A program made the position numbers and the translations under genes. A model generated the notes under the pieces. The model did no database searches, had not been told where the DNA came from, and saw only the letters and a list, made by a program, of their open reading frames with translations. A DNA stretch of 64,000 nucleotides from Sporomusa malonica (GTDB lineage Bacteria > Bacillota > Negativicutes > Sporomusales > Sporomusaceae), in the NCBI RefSeq assembly GCF_900176355.1, contig NZ_FWXI01000014.1:62001-126000 (forward strand). Reading direction: 5' to 3'. Shown here piece after piece: positions 44,821 through 54,427 of this stretch. The first letter of the stretch is position 1, and the number at the start of each line of letters is the position of its first letter.

Positions 44821-46188
44821 TTGGAGGGGAAAATTGCTAACCTGCTCGATATCGCTCAGTGGAAACTTACCCCATACCAGATACTCGTGTTGGGGTTTGC
44901 GGGGCTGATCTTGGGAGGGGCATTCTTGCTAATGATGCCGATGGCATCAGCGACAGGCCAAAGATTAAGTTTTATTGATGCTGTATTTACTGCAACTTCG
45001 GCTGTATGTGTAACCGGCTTAGTTGTAGTTGATACTGGTACATACTTTTCATTATTCGGACAACTTGTTGTAGTGAGTTTAATTCAGATCGGTGGCTTAG
45101 GCATAATGGCCATGTCAACACTGATGGCAATACTGATTGGCAAAAGGATTAATTTAAGGCAGCGACTAGTCATGCAAGAAGCGTTGAATCAGCTTTCAGT
45201 AGCTGGAGTTGTACGCCTGATGCAGTATATGATCAAGGCAACCTTATTAATCGAGTTTATTGGCGGTACCATTCTGGCAATCCGATGGTACCAAGAGTTG
45301 GGCTCCAAAGCCTTTTATTTTGGCTATTGGCATGCAGTTTCAGCTTTTTGCAACGCAGGGTTTGACTTATTTGGTAGCGTTACTGGCCCGTTTTCTAGTA
45401 TTACCAATTATGTAAATGACATTGTAGTTAACTTAGTAATTTCGTTGCTCTTTATTTTAGGCGGTATTGGTTTTACCGTAATTGCAGATATTTGGACAAA
45501 CCGCCGCTTTTCTCGGTTCTCTTTACATACTAAGGTTGTATTAATTACTACTTTAATACTGATGATTTTTGGTGCAATTGTATTCTTTTTGCTGGAATAT
45601 GATAACCCGGATACATTGGCTAACTTGTCTTGGCAAGGAAAAATTTTGGGAAGTTATTTCCAGTCGATGACACCGCGTACGGCAGGGTACAATACTCTTG
45701 ACATCGGTAAGCTTACTGATGCCACACTATTCTTTATAGTACTGCTCATGTTTATCGGAGCATCACCGTCATCAACAGGCGGCGGGATAAAAACTACAAC
45801 AGCTAGTGTTATGGGAGCTGCCATATGGGCGCTTATCAGGGGAAGAAATGATGCAGAACTATTTGAACGGCGAATTCCTTATTCAATTATTTATAAGGCA
45901 TTTTCAGTAATGCTGATTTCAGCTGTCTTAGTTATTTTTATAACTATGATGCTCAGTATTACTGAAAAACAACCTTTTCTTAAATTATTATTTGAGGCAA
46001 CATCTGCGTTTGGTACTGTAGGCTTATCAACGGGGATTACGCCAACTTTGACAACTACTGGCAAGCTTTGGCTTGTTTTAACCATGTTTGCTGGAAGGGT
46101 TGGTCCGGTTACCTTGGCATTGGCGCTGGCATTAAAAACCAGAAAGGGTAATTTGCAATATCCAGAAGGTAAAATTATTATCGGTTAA
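44821..46188 (+). CDS. ktrB: Potassium uptake channel subunit KtrB/TrkH
   Basis: K+ transporter of 455 residues with four pore-loop repeats: TSAVCVTGLV, SAFCNAGFDLFG, TPRTAGYNT and TSAFGTVGLSTG, each with the selectivity glycine. TTG 44821 is chosen because GAGGTGG lies 7 bases upstream; TTG 44800 has no ribosome site. Forms a complex with the KtrA-type subunit encoded 15 bases downstream. Confidence 0.95.
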   Translation: MEGKIANLLDIAQWKLTPYQILVLGFAGLILGGAFLLMMPMASATGQRLSFIDAVFTATSAVCVTGLVVVDTGTYFSLFGQLVVVSLIQIGGLGIMAMSTLMAILIGKRINLRQRLVMQEALNQLSVAGVVRLMQYMIKATLLIEFIGGTILAIRWYQELGSKAFYFGYWHAVSAFCNAGFDLFGSVTGPFSSITNYVNDIVVNLVISLLFILGGIGFTVIADIWTNRRFSRFSLHTKVVLITTLILMIFGAIVFFLLEYDNPDTLANLSWQGKILGSYFQSMTPRTAGYNTLDIGKLTDATLFFIVLLMFIGASPSSTGGGIKTTTASVMGAAIWALIRGRNDAELFERRIPYSIIYKAFSVMLISAVLVIFITMMLSITEKQPFLKLLFEATSAFGTVGLSTGITPTLTTTGKLWLVLTMFAGRVGPVTLALALALKTRKGNLQYPEGKIIIG

Positions 46189-46203
46189 GAGGAGAGCGTT
46201 ATC

Positions 46204-46866
46204 ATGAAAAATAAAAACAAGCAATTTGCTGTTATCGGATTAGGGCGTTTTGGTACTAGTGTGGCTAACGCATTATATAAGCTTGGTTGTGAAGTGTTAG
46301 CCATTGATGCAGACGAAGAGCGAATTCAAAAATTTAGTGAAGAAGTAACCCATGTTGTTCAGGCTGATACCACTGATGAAAACTCGCTCAAAGCCTTAGG
46401 TATCCGTAATTTTGATGTAGTAGTTGTTGCCATTGGTGAAGATATTCAAGCCAATGTTTTAACAACACTCTTGCTTAAAGATCTTGGCGTAAAATATATT
46501 GTGGCTAAAGCGCGCAATGAATTACATGGTAAGATGCTATCCAAAATCGGAGCAGACCGTGTTGTTTATCCAGAGCGTGATATGGGGCAACGGGTTGCTC
46601 ACAACCTGGTATCAACAAATGTATTAGAGTTTATTGAATTATCTCCCAACCTTAGCATTGTTGAAATCACTGCACCAAAGTCATTAGTAGGCCAAAGTCT
46701 TGCAGAAGCTAACTTAAGGGCTAAATATGAAGTTAACGTCGTGGCTATTAAGCGGGGAGAAGAACTTATTGTCCCGCCGCTGCCTGACGAGAAAATTAAA
46801 ACTGGAGATATTTTAATCTTTGTTGGTCAAACAAAAGGTGTTCGAAAGCTAGAGGAATTAGAATGA
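46204..46866 (+). CDS. ktrA: Potassium uptake regulatory subunit KtrA/TrkA
   Basis: Cytoplasmic RCK protein of 220 residues that gates KtrB. Rossmann motif VIGLGRFGTSVANALYKLG with DADEER after strand 2 binds nucleotide; a TrkA_C domain (about 140-220, LAEANLRAKYEVNVVAIKRG) may bind c-di-AMP in Firmicutes. ATG 46204 follows AAGAGGAGAGCGTTATC. The stop overlaps the trmH start (ATGA). Confidence 0.96.
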   Translation: MKNKNKQFAVIGLGRFGTSVANALYKLGCEVLAIDADEERIQKFSEEVTHVVQADTTDENSLKALGIRNFDVVVVAIGEDIQANVLTTLLLKDLGVKYIVAKARNELHGKMLSKIGADRVVYPERDMGQRVAHNLVSTNVLEFIELSPNLSIVEITAPKSLVGQSLAEANLRAKYEVNVVAIKRGEELIVPPLPDEKIKTGDILIFVGQTKGVRKLEELE

Positions 46867-47675
46867 CCGAGTTCGTTTCCAGCCCGACAAATAAGTTAAT
46901 CAAAGAAGTTACTTCACTTAAGCAAAGAAAGTACCGGGATAGTCTAGGAATGTTCGTGGCTGAGGGAATGCGCATAGTCGAAGAATGTGCTGCTTCTGCA
47001 TGGCCTGCTGAAGTCTGTATTTATACTGAAGCCGCTGCATCTCGTGAACGGACGCGAGTTATTATTGATAAGTTGTCCGCAACAAAATGTCGCATGGTAA
47101 TAGTACCTGAAGATATCTATAATAAAATATCTGATACAGAGCAGCCGCAAGGAATTATGGCTGTCTTAAAAAAGCGCCAGGCTTCGATCACTCAAATGAT
47201 CACGCAAGACAATATGTCATCATTGATTGTTGTTTTAGACGGTATTCAGGATCCAGGTAACGCAGGTACAATTATCCGTACGGCAGATGCCGCCGGCTGT
47301 ACAGGCGTAATTATGCTTAAGGGATCGGCAGATATATATGCGGGGAAAACGGTACGCGCAACGATGGGGTCTTTATTTCATCTTCCGGTAATAGAAGGCG
47401 TAACCCCTGAAGAGTTGGTATCAGAACTCAGGCAGAGTGGTGTTACCATGCTGGCTACTTGTTTGCAAAAATCAGATGTCTATTATCAGCTAGACTTTAC
47501 AAAGTCTGTTGCCATTATCTTAGGTAATGAAGGACAAGGGGTGAGCCATGAACTGATTGAAGCAGCTAATGCACGCATTAATATACCGCTTGTCGGCCAG
47601 GCTGAATCGCTCAATGTTGCAGTAGCTGCAGGCGTAATAATATATGAGGCTGTTCGGCAGCGGGGCAACTTGTAA
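46863..47675 (+). CDS. TrmH/SpoU family RNA 2'-O-methyltransferase
   Basis: SPOUT methyltransferase of 270 residues with an N-terminal L30e-like substrate-binding domain and the three SpoU motifs: DPGNAGTIIRTADAAG (about 138), ILGNEGQGVS (about 219) and IPLVGQAESLNVAVAAGVIIYE (about 240). Target is rRNA or tRNA, unresolved. Overlaps ktrA by four bases. The equivalent Bacillus gene ysgA precedes pheS. Confidence 0.93.
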   Translation: MTEFVSSPTNKLIKEVTSLKQRKYRDSLGMFVAEGMRIVEECAASAWPAEVCIYTEAAASRERTRVIIDKLSATKCRMVIVPEDIYNKISDTEQPQGIMAVLKKRQASITQMITQDNMSSLIVVLDGIQDPGNAGTIIRTADAAGCTGVIMLKGSADIYAGKTVRATMGSLFHLPVIEGVTPEELVSELRQSGVTMLATCLQKSDVYYQLDFTKSVAIILGNEGQGVSHELIEAANARINIPLVGQAESLNVAVAAGVIIYEAVRQRGNL

Positions 47676-47698
47676 TTTGCACAATGCTATGATATAAT
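47670..47698 (+). promoter_or_regulatory. Promoter of pheST leader
   Basis: TTGTAA, 17-base spacer, TATAAT, at the end of the methyltransferase gene. Confidence 0.6.
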
Positions 47699-47752
47699 AC
47701 GCTTAGCAATGACGGAAATTGCCATTACAGGCAGAGAGGGTGTGGTCTTACG

Positions 47753-47842
47753 ATGATGACCGCCGAATTCTTCTGGAGAATGTTCGAAGCTACCGGTTCC
47801 ATTGCTGCGTATTTGTGGTATAAACGGCTGATGCTGCAATAA
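47753..47842 (+). CDS. 29-residue YqzL-like miniprotein upstream of pheS T-box
   Basis: Short frame MMTAEFFWRMFEATGSIAAYLWYKRLMLQ. The core FFWRMFEATGSIAAYLWYK parallels MWEIFLSTGNIDAYLAY of the yqzL gene at 1363 (W..F..TG.I.AYL.Y). GAGAGGGTGTGG precedes the ATG, with ATG 47756 as an alternative start. It lies between the promoter and the pheS T-box, so it would be the first gene of that transcript. Very short, but the motif argues for a real product. Confidence 0.65.
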   Translation: MMTAEFFWRMFEATGSIAAYLWYKRLMLQ

Positions 47843-47859
47843 TTTAATAATGATTTTCA

Positions 47860-48095
47860 TTGCAGTACAATGACGAAGAGAGTATGTTAGCCACGTTTCT
47901 ACAGGGAGGATGCTGCCACAGATTGAGAGCGGCGCCGAAACAGCTGGCAGAAGTTCACTTCCGAGTATCCGGACTGAAGAGGTTCTTGTGTAGGTCTGGC
48001 GTTTTTTCCGCGTTACAGGAAATTGAGTATAATTAGGGTGGTACCGCGAAATCAAGACTTTCGCCCCTTGGGGCTGAAAGTCTTTTTATTTTATT
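47860..48095 (+). promoter_or_regulatory. T-box leader of pheST
   Basis: T-box AGGGTGGTACCGCGAA at about 48037-48052. TTC in GAAGTTCACTTCCGAG fits a Phe specifier. The terminator AAGACTTTCGCCCC / GGGGCTGAAAGTCTT is followed by a T run. Responds to uncharged tRNA-Phe. Confidence 0.93.
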
Positions 48096-48110
48096 CCTTA
48101 GGAGGCATGT

Positions 48111-49133
48111 ATGGAACAAGAGCTTAAGTCATTAAGGGAAACAGCTCTTACAGAGCTGGCAGAGATTGCCGGTAAAGACGCGCTTAACGAGCTGAAAGTG
48201 AAGTATTTAGGGAAAAAGGGACTGTTGACAGGCGTGTTGCGCGGCCTTGGGGCATTAAGTCCGGAAGACCGGCCGCGCGTGGGGCAAGTTGTCAACGAGA
48301 TAAGAAATGAAATTGAACAAATTATTTCTGACAAGTTTGAAGTTATGAAACAAGCCGAAGTTGTCCGGAAGTTGGCGTCAGAAACTATTGACGTAACCTT
48401 ACCGGGGCGGCGGGCTGAACTGGGTCATTTACATCCGCTGACACTTACGCTCAATCGAATTAAGGATACGTTTATGCGAATGGGCTTTGAAATTGCCGAA
48501 GGCCCAGAAGTCGAAAAAGACTATTATAACTTTGAGGCGTTAAATCTACCCCAGGATCATCCTGCGCGCGACATGCAAGACTCTTTTTATATAACAAAAG
48601 AATTTTTACTCAGGACGCATACTTCGCCTGTCCAGGTCCGGACAATGCAGTCGGCTGAGCCTAATCAGCCAATTAGAATTATCGCCCCTGGGAAAGTATA
48701 CCGGAGAGATTATGATGCTACCCATTCACCAATGTTTCAGCAGGTAGAAGGGTTAGTGGTTGACAAAGGCATAAGTTTTGCCGATTTAAAAGGTACGCTT
48801 GAACTGTTCTCTAAAGAAATATTTGGCAATAGAGTCAATGTACGATTCCGTCCTAGCTTTTTTCCTTTTACCGAGCCTAGCGCAGAAGTAGATATCTCCT
48901 GTGTAATGTGTGAAGGTAAAGGGTGCCGGGTATGCTCAGGTACTGGCTGGCTTGAAATTTTGGGGTCAGGCATGGTTCATCCGCGTGTGCTGGAAATGAG
49001 CAGTTTTGATCCGAACCAGGTAAGTGGTTTTGCCTTTGGTATGGGCGTAGAACGTATTGCAATGCTGACATATGGTATTGATGACCTTAGACTGTTTTTT
49101 GACAATGATATACGCTTTTTACGTCAATTCTAA
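48111..49133 (+). CDS. pheS: Phenylalanyl-tRNA synthetase alpha subunit
   Basis: Catalytic subunit of the alpha2beta2 PheRS, 340 residues. An N-terminal coiled coil (about 1-85) is followed by the class II core: [54 protein letters not shown] and [20 protein letters not shown] 48111 follows TTAGGAGGCATGT. Full length, T-box controlled. Confidence 0.97.
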   Translation: MEQELKSLRETALTELAEIAGKDALNELKVKYLGKKGLLTGVLRGLGALSPEDRPRVGQVVNEIRNEIEQIISDKFEVMKQAEVVRKLASETIDVTLPGRRAELGHLHPLTLTLNRIKDTFMRMGFEIAEGPEVEKDYYNFEALNLPQDHPARDMQDSFYITKEFLLRTHTSPVQVRTMQSAEPNQPIRIIAPGKVYRRDYDATHSPMFQQVEGLVVDKGISFADLKGTLELFSKEIFGNRVNVRFRPSFFPFTEPSAEVDISCVMCEGKGCRVCSGTGWLEILGSGMVHPRVLEMSSFDPNQVSGFAFGMGVERIAMLTYGIDDLRLFFDNDIRFLRQF

Positions 49134-49154
49134 GACTAGTAAAGGGGGAAAGTT

Positions 49155-51584
49155 ATGAGAGCGTCAATTAAATGGCTTAAAGATTATGTTGAAATAAACG
49201 AGACACCGGAAAAGCTGGCCGATATGCTGACCATGGCTGGGATTCCTGTTGCGGCGGTTGAAACTTTAGGCAAGAATATATCAGGTGTAGTTACTGGAAG
49301 AGTAATAGAAATCGGGCCACATCCAGATGCTGATAAATTGTCAGTGTGCAAAATTGATATTGGGACAGAAGTGCTTACCATTGTTACTGGAGCAACCAAT
49401 GTTCGACAGGGACATATTGTGCCTGTCGCAACCGTAGGCGCTGAGCTGCCGAGTGGGATGAGTATTCAGCCGACAAAACTGCGGGGCATGTTATCGAGCG
49501 GTATGTTATGTTCAACCGAGGAGCTCAATATTGATAACAAGCTGGTATCATCTGAGGCAAGAAATGGCATTTATATTTTGCCTAACGATACCGAGGTTGG
49601 GATCGATATTCGTACTGCGCTTGGGCTTGATGATGTTGTGCTTGAATTTGAACTTACTGCTAACAGGGCAGACTGTTTTAGTATCATAGGCATTGCTCGT
49701 GAGATTGCTGTACTGACTGGTGCTGTTTTGAAGAAGCCTATGCTCTCACTAAAAGAGGCTGGTACCGAGAAAGCTACTAGCTTAACTAATATCCAAATAA
49801 CCGATCCTAGCCTCTGTCCAAGATTCGCCGCCAGAATGCTTACTAATATTAAGGTGGGACCATCGCCAGCTTGGATGCAGCAGCGTATCCAAGCTGCTGG
49901 GATGAGACCGATTAACAATGTCGTAGATGTGACCAACTTTGTCATGCTGGAGTTGGGACAGCCGATGCATGCTTATGATTATAACCTGCTGGCACGCCAT
50001 AGTCTGGTTGTTCGTAAGCCCAATCCTGGTGAAAAACTGACTACACTGGATGGCGTTAAACGGGAACTTGAACCCGATATGCTGGTTATTGCCGATGCAG
50101 TACAGGCTGTTGGTATTGCTGGGGTTATGGGTGGCTTAGCTACTGAAGTAACTGGCAGTACACAAAACGTCCTGTTGGAAGCGGCTTCGTTCAAAGGCGT
50201 GAGCATCCGGCGGACCTCACGAGCGCTGGGACTTCGGTCTGAAGCATCTGGGCGCTTTGAACGCGGGGTAGATACGGCTAATGTTATTAAGGCACTTGAT
50301 CGGGCCGCCAAGCTGCTTGAAGATATGGGCGCATGCCAGGTATGCCCAGGAATTGTTGATGTTTATCCTGATATGCAGTTGCCAAGACAGGTTGCCTTTA
50401 CGCCTGAACAAATAAATAAGTATTTGGGAACAGATATTCCGGCCAGCACGATGATTGATATACTTAAACGCCTCGAGTTTGATGTTGATGCTGGGGCAGA
50501 ACAGATTACTGTAACTGTACCTACATGGCGCGGTGATGTTACGATGCCAGCTGATATTTGTGAAGAAATTGCCAGGATATACGGCTATAATAATGTGCCT
50601 TCGACTACGCCAGCCGGCTGCATGGCCCAAGGCAAGCAGAGCAACACCCAGACAATTGTAGATAAGATTAAAGCCTTGTTAACAGGGAGCGGTTTTTCAG
50701 AAATTATCTCGTTCAGCTTTTCTCACCCAGATGCTCTTGACAAACTAAATATTCCAGAAGGCAGCACTTTGCGCCGCACTATCGAGGTTTTGAACCCCAT
50801 TACAGACGACTTTCCCATTTTGCGTACTACTTTACTGGGCGGCGTGATGGATACGATAGCCCGTAACCTCTCACGGAAAAATGAGGAATTTAAGCTCTAC
50901 GAGCTTGGTTCAGTATATTTACCTAAAGAGTTACCTCTCAAGGAGCTGCCTGATGAGCCGCTCATGTTGTGCGGGGCTCTTATTGGTAAACGTCATACTT
51001 TGGCATGGAATCAGACACGTGATACGGTGGATTTTTACGATGCGAAAGGTAGTGTAGAGGTAGTCCTCGAAGGACTGGGGATCAACGACTACATTGTAGA
51101 AGCAGCTAGCAATGTGTCTTTGCATCCAGGAAAAACTGCTGCAATCAAAAAAGACGGCGACCTGCTGGGCGTAGTTGGCGAAGTTCATCCGGAGGTCCTT
51201 AATTCGTATGAAATAAACCGTAAGGTATATTTGTTTGAGTTAAATGTTGAGGCCTTGGTTAAACACGCAGCAGCTAAACCCAGCTACCAGGCTTTGCCGA
51301 AGTTTCCGGCCATCACTCGCGACCTAGCGCTTGTATTATCTGAAAATGTTCCAGCCGGAGCTGTAACCCAAGCCATAATTGAAAATGCCGGTCCCTTACT
51401 TACGGCTGTCCAATTATTTGATGTTTATACTGGGCAGCAAGTGACAGCTGGCTCACGCAGTCTAGCCTTCTCGCTTACCTTCCGGGCAAATGACCGGACA
51501 TTGACAGATGTTGTAATTGATGAACATTATAGAAATATAATTGTTTATTTAGAAAAGACTTTCGCGGCGAAACTCCGGGAATAA
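49155..51584 (+). CDS. pheT: Phenylalanyl-tRNA synthetase beta subunit
   Basis: Partner of PheS, 809 residues: N-terminal tRNA-binding OB domain (about 40-150, ITGATNVRQGHIVPVA), B3/B4 editing domain (about 210-380), B5 domain (about 405-475), core-like domain, and C-terminal FDX-ACB anticodon domain (about 715-809, FPAITRDLALVLSENVPAG). ATG 49155 follows AAAGGGGGAAAGTT. Confidence 0.97.
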   Translation: MRASIKWLKDYVEINETPEKLADMLTMAGIPVAAVETLGKNISGVVTGRVIEIGPHPDADKLSVCKIDIGTEVLTIVTGATNVRQGHIVPVATVGAELPSGMSIQPTKLRGMLSSGMLCSTEELNIDNKLVSSEARNGIYILPNDTEVGIDIRTALGLDDVVLEFELTANRADCFSIIGIAREIAVLTGAVLKKPMLSLKEAGTEKATSLTNIQITDPSLCPRFAARMLTNIKVGPSPAWMQQRIQAAGMRPINNVVDVTNFVMLELGQPMHAYDYNLLARHSLVVRKPNPGEKLTTLDGVKRELEPDMLVIADAVQAVGIAGVMGGLATEVTGSTQNVLLEAASFKGVSIRRTSRALGLRSEASGRFERGVDTANVIKALDRAAKLLEDMGACQVCPGIVDVYPDMQLPRQVAFTPEQINKYLGTDIPASTMIDILKRLEFDVDAGAEQITVTVPTWRGDVTMPADICEEIARIYGYNNVPSTTPAGCMAQGKQSNTQTIVDKIKALLTGSGFSEIISFSFSHPDALDKLNIPEGSTLRRTIEVLNPITDDFPILRTTLLGGVMDTIARNLSRKNEEFKLYELGSVYLPKELPLKELPDEPLMLCGALIGKRHTLAWNQTRDTVDFYDAKGSVEVVLEGLGINDYIVEAASNVSLHPGKTAAIKKDGDLLGVVGEVHPEVLNSYEINRKVYLFELNVEALVKHAAAKPSYQALPKFPAITRDLALVLSENVPAGAVTQAIIENAGPLLTAVQLFDVYTGQQVTAGSRSLAFSLTFRANDRTLTDVVIDEHYRNIIVYLEKTFAAKLRE

Positions 51585-51705
51585 CCTGGAAAATGTCTCC
51601 TACACAAGAACAAAAAAACCTTTACCTATGTTCATTTTTGTGTTACACTGTTAACCGTGATGGACGTAGTCTGTAAATGTCTGCGCTAGCTGGATATTTA
51701 TAGAA

Positions 51706-51742
51706 AATAGATCTGTCTTTTGTGGACAGGTCTATTTTTTTC
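51706..51742 (+). terminator. Attenuator-like hairpin before permease
   Basis: AAATAGATCTGTC / GACAGGTCTATTT followed by a T run, 31 bases before the permease start. It may end the pheST transcript or attenuate the permease. Confidence 0.75.
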
Positions 51743-51772
51743 CATTGGAAGAAATTACAGAGAGGTGATAGT

Positions 51773-53170
51773 ATGAATGTTTTCCGCACAAAAGGTATTG
51801 AAATGCTTAAAGATAGTGCAGAGAAAAAAGGTCTGAAAAAGAGTCTTGGCGCAACTGACTTAATACTTCTAGGTATAGGTTGCATTATCGGTACTGGAAT
51901 TTTTGTTTTAACCGGTGTAGCTGCCGCTGAGTACGCTGGTCCTGGAATTATGATATCCTTTGTTATTTCTGGCTTGGCCTGTGCATTCGCTGCTTTGGCT
52001 TATGCCGAGCTTGCTGCCATTGTACCAATTGCGGGGAGTGCGTACACATATAGTTACGCTACACTAGGTGAAATCATTGCTTGGATTGTTGGCTGGAATC
52101 TTGTTCTTGAATACTCGGTTGGCTCGAGCGCTGTAGCTGCTGGTTGGTCCGGCTATATGGTCGGGCTGCTGAAATCTGGTGGTATTGAACTTCCTAAGGC
52201 GCTCACTGCCGTTCCTGCCGATGGGGGAATTGTAAATCTTCCAGCGATGCTTATTTCACTTTTTTTAAGTCTTTTATTAGTGCGTGGTACTAAGGAAAGT
52301 GTTACACTCAATAAAGTTCTCGTAATAGTAAAACTTGTTGCAGTTTTTATTTTCCTTGCCTTAGCTGGGCCTAAAGTAAATCCCGCTAATTGGTCACCAC
52401 TTATGCCATATGGTTTCTCCGGCGTAGCGGCAGGTGCGGCAATTATCTTTTTTGCCTACATCGGTTTTGATGCTGTGGCTACGGCTGCTGAGGAATGCCG
52501 CAATCCTAAGCGAGATTTACCTATAGGTATTATTGGGTCACTTGTTGTATGTACGGTGCTCTATATTATTGTTGCTGGTGTTTTGACAGGGGTAGTTCCT
52601 TACCAGGATTTGAATAACGCTGAACCTGTTGCCTATGCGCTTCGTGCCATTGGCTATAACTTTGGCTCAGCCTTGGTAGGTACTGGCGCTATCGCCGGTA
52701 TAACTACAGTGTTATTGGTATTGATGTATGGACAGACAAGAATATTTTTTGCAATGTCACGCGATGGACTCATTCCGGCCAGTATTTGTAAGGTACATCC
52801 TAAATACGGAACGCCGCATATTATTACGATCGTTGCTGGCATCGCTGTTGCGCTTATCGCCGGTTTTACACCAATAGGCGTTATCGCTGAGCTTACCAAC
52901 ATTGGTACGTTGTTTGCCTTTGTTGTTGCTGCAATTGGTGTATTAGTCCTTCGACATACTCAACCTGATATTCCCCGTCCATTCAAGTGCCCAGCTGTTT
53001 CGGTTATTGCACCATTAGCTGTCCTGTCCTGCGGTTATTTAATGTTTAATTTGCCGATAGAAACCTGGGTACGGTTTGGGATTTGGTCGGCTATCGGTTT
53101 CGTTGTGTACTTTATTTACAGCTATCGTAATAGTGTTTTAAATAAAGCCAAAGCTGTTAGCGATCAATAA
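51773..53170 (+). CDS. APC-family amino acid permease (cationic amino acid transporter-like)
   Basis: Membrane transporter of 465 residues with about 12 hydrophobic helices. Family motifs: LGIGCIIGTGIFVLTGVAAA (TM1, near 32), IISFVIS-type TM2, YAELAAIVPIAGSAYTYSYA (near 80), FFAYIGFDAVATAAEECRNP (near 225) and the TM8 region. It resembles the YfnA/CAT branch with 12-14 helices. ATG 51773 follows GAGAGGTGATAGT. Substrate not determinable. Confidence 0.92.
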   Translation: MNVFRTKGIEMLKDSAEKKGLKKSLGATDLILLGIGCIIGTGIFVLTGVAAAEYAGPGIMISFVISGLACAFAALAYAELAAIVPIAGSAYTYSYATLGEIIAWIVGWNLVLEYSVGSSAVAAGWSGYMVGLLKSGGIELPKALTAVPADGGIVNLPAMLISLFLSLLLVRGTKESVTLNKVLVIVKLVAVFIFLALAGPKVNPANWSPLMPYGFSGVAAGAAIIFFAYIGFDAVATAAEECRNPKRDLPIGIIGSLVVCTVLYIIVAGVLTGVVPYQDLNNAEPVAYALRAIGYNFGSALVGTGAIAGITTVLLVLMYGQTRIFFAMSRDGLIPASICKVHPKYGTPHIITIVAGIAVALIAGFTPIGVIAELTNIGTLFAFVVAAIGVLVLRHTQPDIPRPFKCPAVSVIAPLAVLSCGYLMFNLPIETWVRFGIWSAIGFVVYFIYSYRNSVLNKAKAVSDQ

Positions 53171-53181
53171 TTTTTATCTAC

Positions 53182-53206
53182 CAGGCGGGTTGTTCCGCCT
53201 TTTTTC
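53182..53206 (+). terminator. Terminator after permease
   Basis: AGGCGGG-TTGTT-CCGCCT followed by TTTTT. Confidence 0.88.
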
Positions 53207-53214
53207 TTTTTCTA

Positions 53215-53244
53215 GCAGGAATTAGTTTTTGGGTGGTAGAAGTA
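53215..53244 (+). promoter_or_regulatory. Possible sigma-H promoter of zapA
   Basis: GCAGGAATT, 12-base spacer, GTAGAAGTA: one mismatch from the -10 consensus GAAT. Weak, but it is placed properly and would link a division gene to sporulation onset. Confidence 0.35.
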
Positions 53245-53277
53245 TAGTCTCAATAAATATATGATTTCAGGTGGAGT

Positions 53278-53532
53278 ATGTCAGATATAAAAAACAAAGT
53301 TACCGTTGAAATATACGGTGAAAGCTATGCACTAAAAGGTAATATTGAACCAGAGCGAATTATGCGTCTTGCAGCAATGCTTGATGAACGCATGAAAAAA
53401 ACGGCTAAAACTAACCTTAGGCTGTCGCCAACCAAAATTGCTGTATTGACAGCATTAAATATTGCTGATGAATTTCTCCGGTTAGAGCAGGATTATCTCG
53501 AACTCATTGAATTGATAAAAGAGGATAAATAG
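53278..53532 (+). CDS. zapA: Cell division protein ZapA
   Basis: FtsZ-ring stabilising protein of 84 residues. An N-terminal beta-hairpin domain (KVTVEIYGESYALKGNIEPE) is followed by a helix (RIMRLAAMLDERMKKTAK) and a C-terminal coiled coil (NIADEFLRLEQDYLELIELI). ATG 53278 follows CAGGTGGAGT. zapA lies near pheT and mutS2 in many Firmicutes. Confidence 0.92.
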   Translation: MSDIKNKVTVEIYGESYALKGNIEPERIMRLAAMLDERMKKTAKTNLRLSPTKIAVLTALNIADEFLRLEQDYLELIELIKEDK

Positions 53533-53607
53533 CCTCTTTTAGTAGCTATAATACGGTATAACACTTGGAAGTCATGTTAATAATACTGACAGAAAAGGAG
53601 TGGTACC

Positions 53608-54279
53608 GTGTTTGACAGCGGTTCAATTGGTCCGGTTTTATTACGCTTGCTGATATTATGCACTGTTGCCTTGCTTGTTGTCAGGATGATGGGTAACCGT
53701 ACCGTAGGTCAGTTATCTCCATTTGATTTTGTGATTATGGTTGGTATTGGCGATATCATTGTGGCTGGTACAATGGATCAGAACCCTACGTTAGGGGCAG
53801 GGATTGAGGCGTTGGTAGTATTGTTGCTACTCCAACAGCTAATAGGCTATTTGGCCTTGAAGAACAATACTTTGCGTAAATGGTTTGAAGGTACACCAGT
53901 AACCTTAGTGAAGGACGGGCGTATTATCAGAGAAAACTTTACCAAAACTCACTTTAATTACGACGATCTGCGACAGGAACTACATAAAAAAGGACTTGAT
54001 TTATCTGACGTGAGCGCTATTGAAGTAGCGCGGTTGGAGAGTTGTGGTGAGTTTACAATGCTTCGCACACCCGAAAACGAGCCGTTAACTAAAAAACAGT
54101 TTGAAGATTATATTAAGGGCATCTATAACAATCCACTAAGCCTAGCAGGCGAAAAATGGACTAAATTTGAAAAATTTATGGATGATGTCCAGTTTCTAGC
54201 CGCCCATTTGCGTGAACAGCAAGCAGTAAACGCAGATTGCGAGGCGAAAGTAGACAATAAAGAGCAAGAAGTGCACTAA
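53608..54279 (+). CDS. DUF421 (YetF-type) membrane protein
   Basis: Protein of 223 residues: three hydrophobic segments at the N-terminus (about 8-80, LLRLLILCTVALLVVRMMG, LSPFDFVIMVGIGDI, GIEALVVLLLLQQLIGYLAL) and a cytoplasmic domain with TPVTLVKDGRIIRENFTKTH and LSDVSAIEVARLESCGEF, as in DUF421. Family members are linked to spores and membranes in Bacillus; mechanism unknown. GTG 53608 follows AAAGGAGTGGTACC. The acidic C-terminal tail is variable. Confidence 0.9.
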   Translation: MFDSGSIGPVLLRLLILCTVALLVVRMMGNRTVGQLSPFDFVIMVGIGDIIVAGTMDQNPTLGAGIEALVVLLLLQQLIGYLALKNNTLRKWFEGTPVTLVKDGRIIRENFTKTHFNYDDLRQELHKKGLDLSDVSAIEVARLESCGEFTMLRTPENEPLTKKQFEDYIKGIYNNPLSLAGEKWTKFEKFMDDVQFLAAHLREQQAVNADCEAKVDNKEQEVH

Positions 54280-54309
54280 CGAGAGGAAGGGATGCCCCTT
54301 CTTCTTTCT

Positions 54310-54400
54310 TATCCTGTTAGAAAGTGTAACTTTCCGCCTGGATAAGGGCGACTAACCTTCAGGTGGGGTTAAAACCCCATCTGAAGCTAAGTCTACTTTA
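54310..54400 (+). repeat. Dispersed two-hairpin repeat, B-type copy R3
   Basis: 5' hairpin TATCCTGTTAGAAAGTGTAA then CTTTCCGCCTGGATAAGGG, followed not by the A module but by a 51-base palindromic B module (54350-54400), whose exact inverse forms the end of thiE (20546-20596). Confidence 0.9.
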
Positions 54401-54427
54401 TGCTACATATAAGGACGGGTTTGAGAG

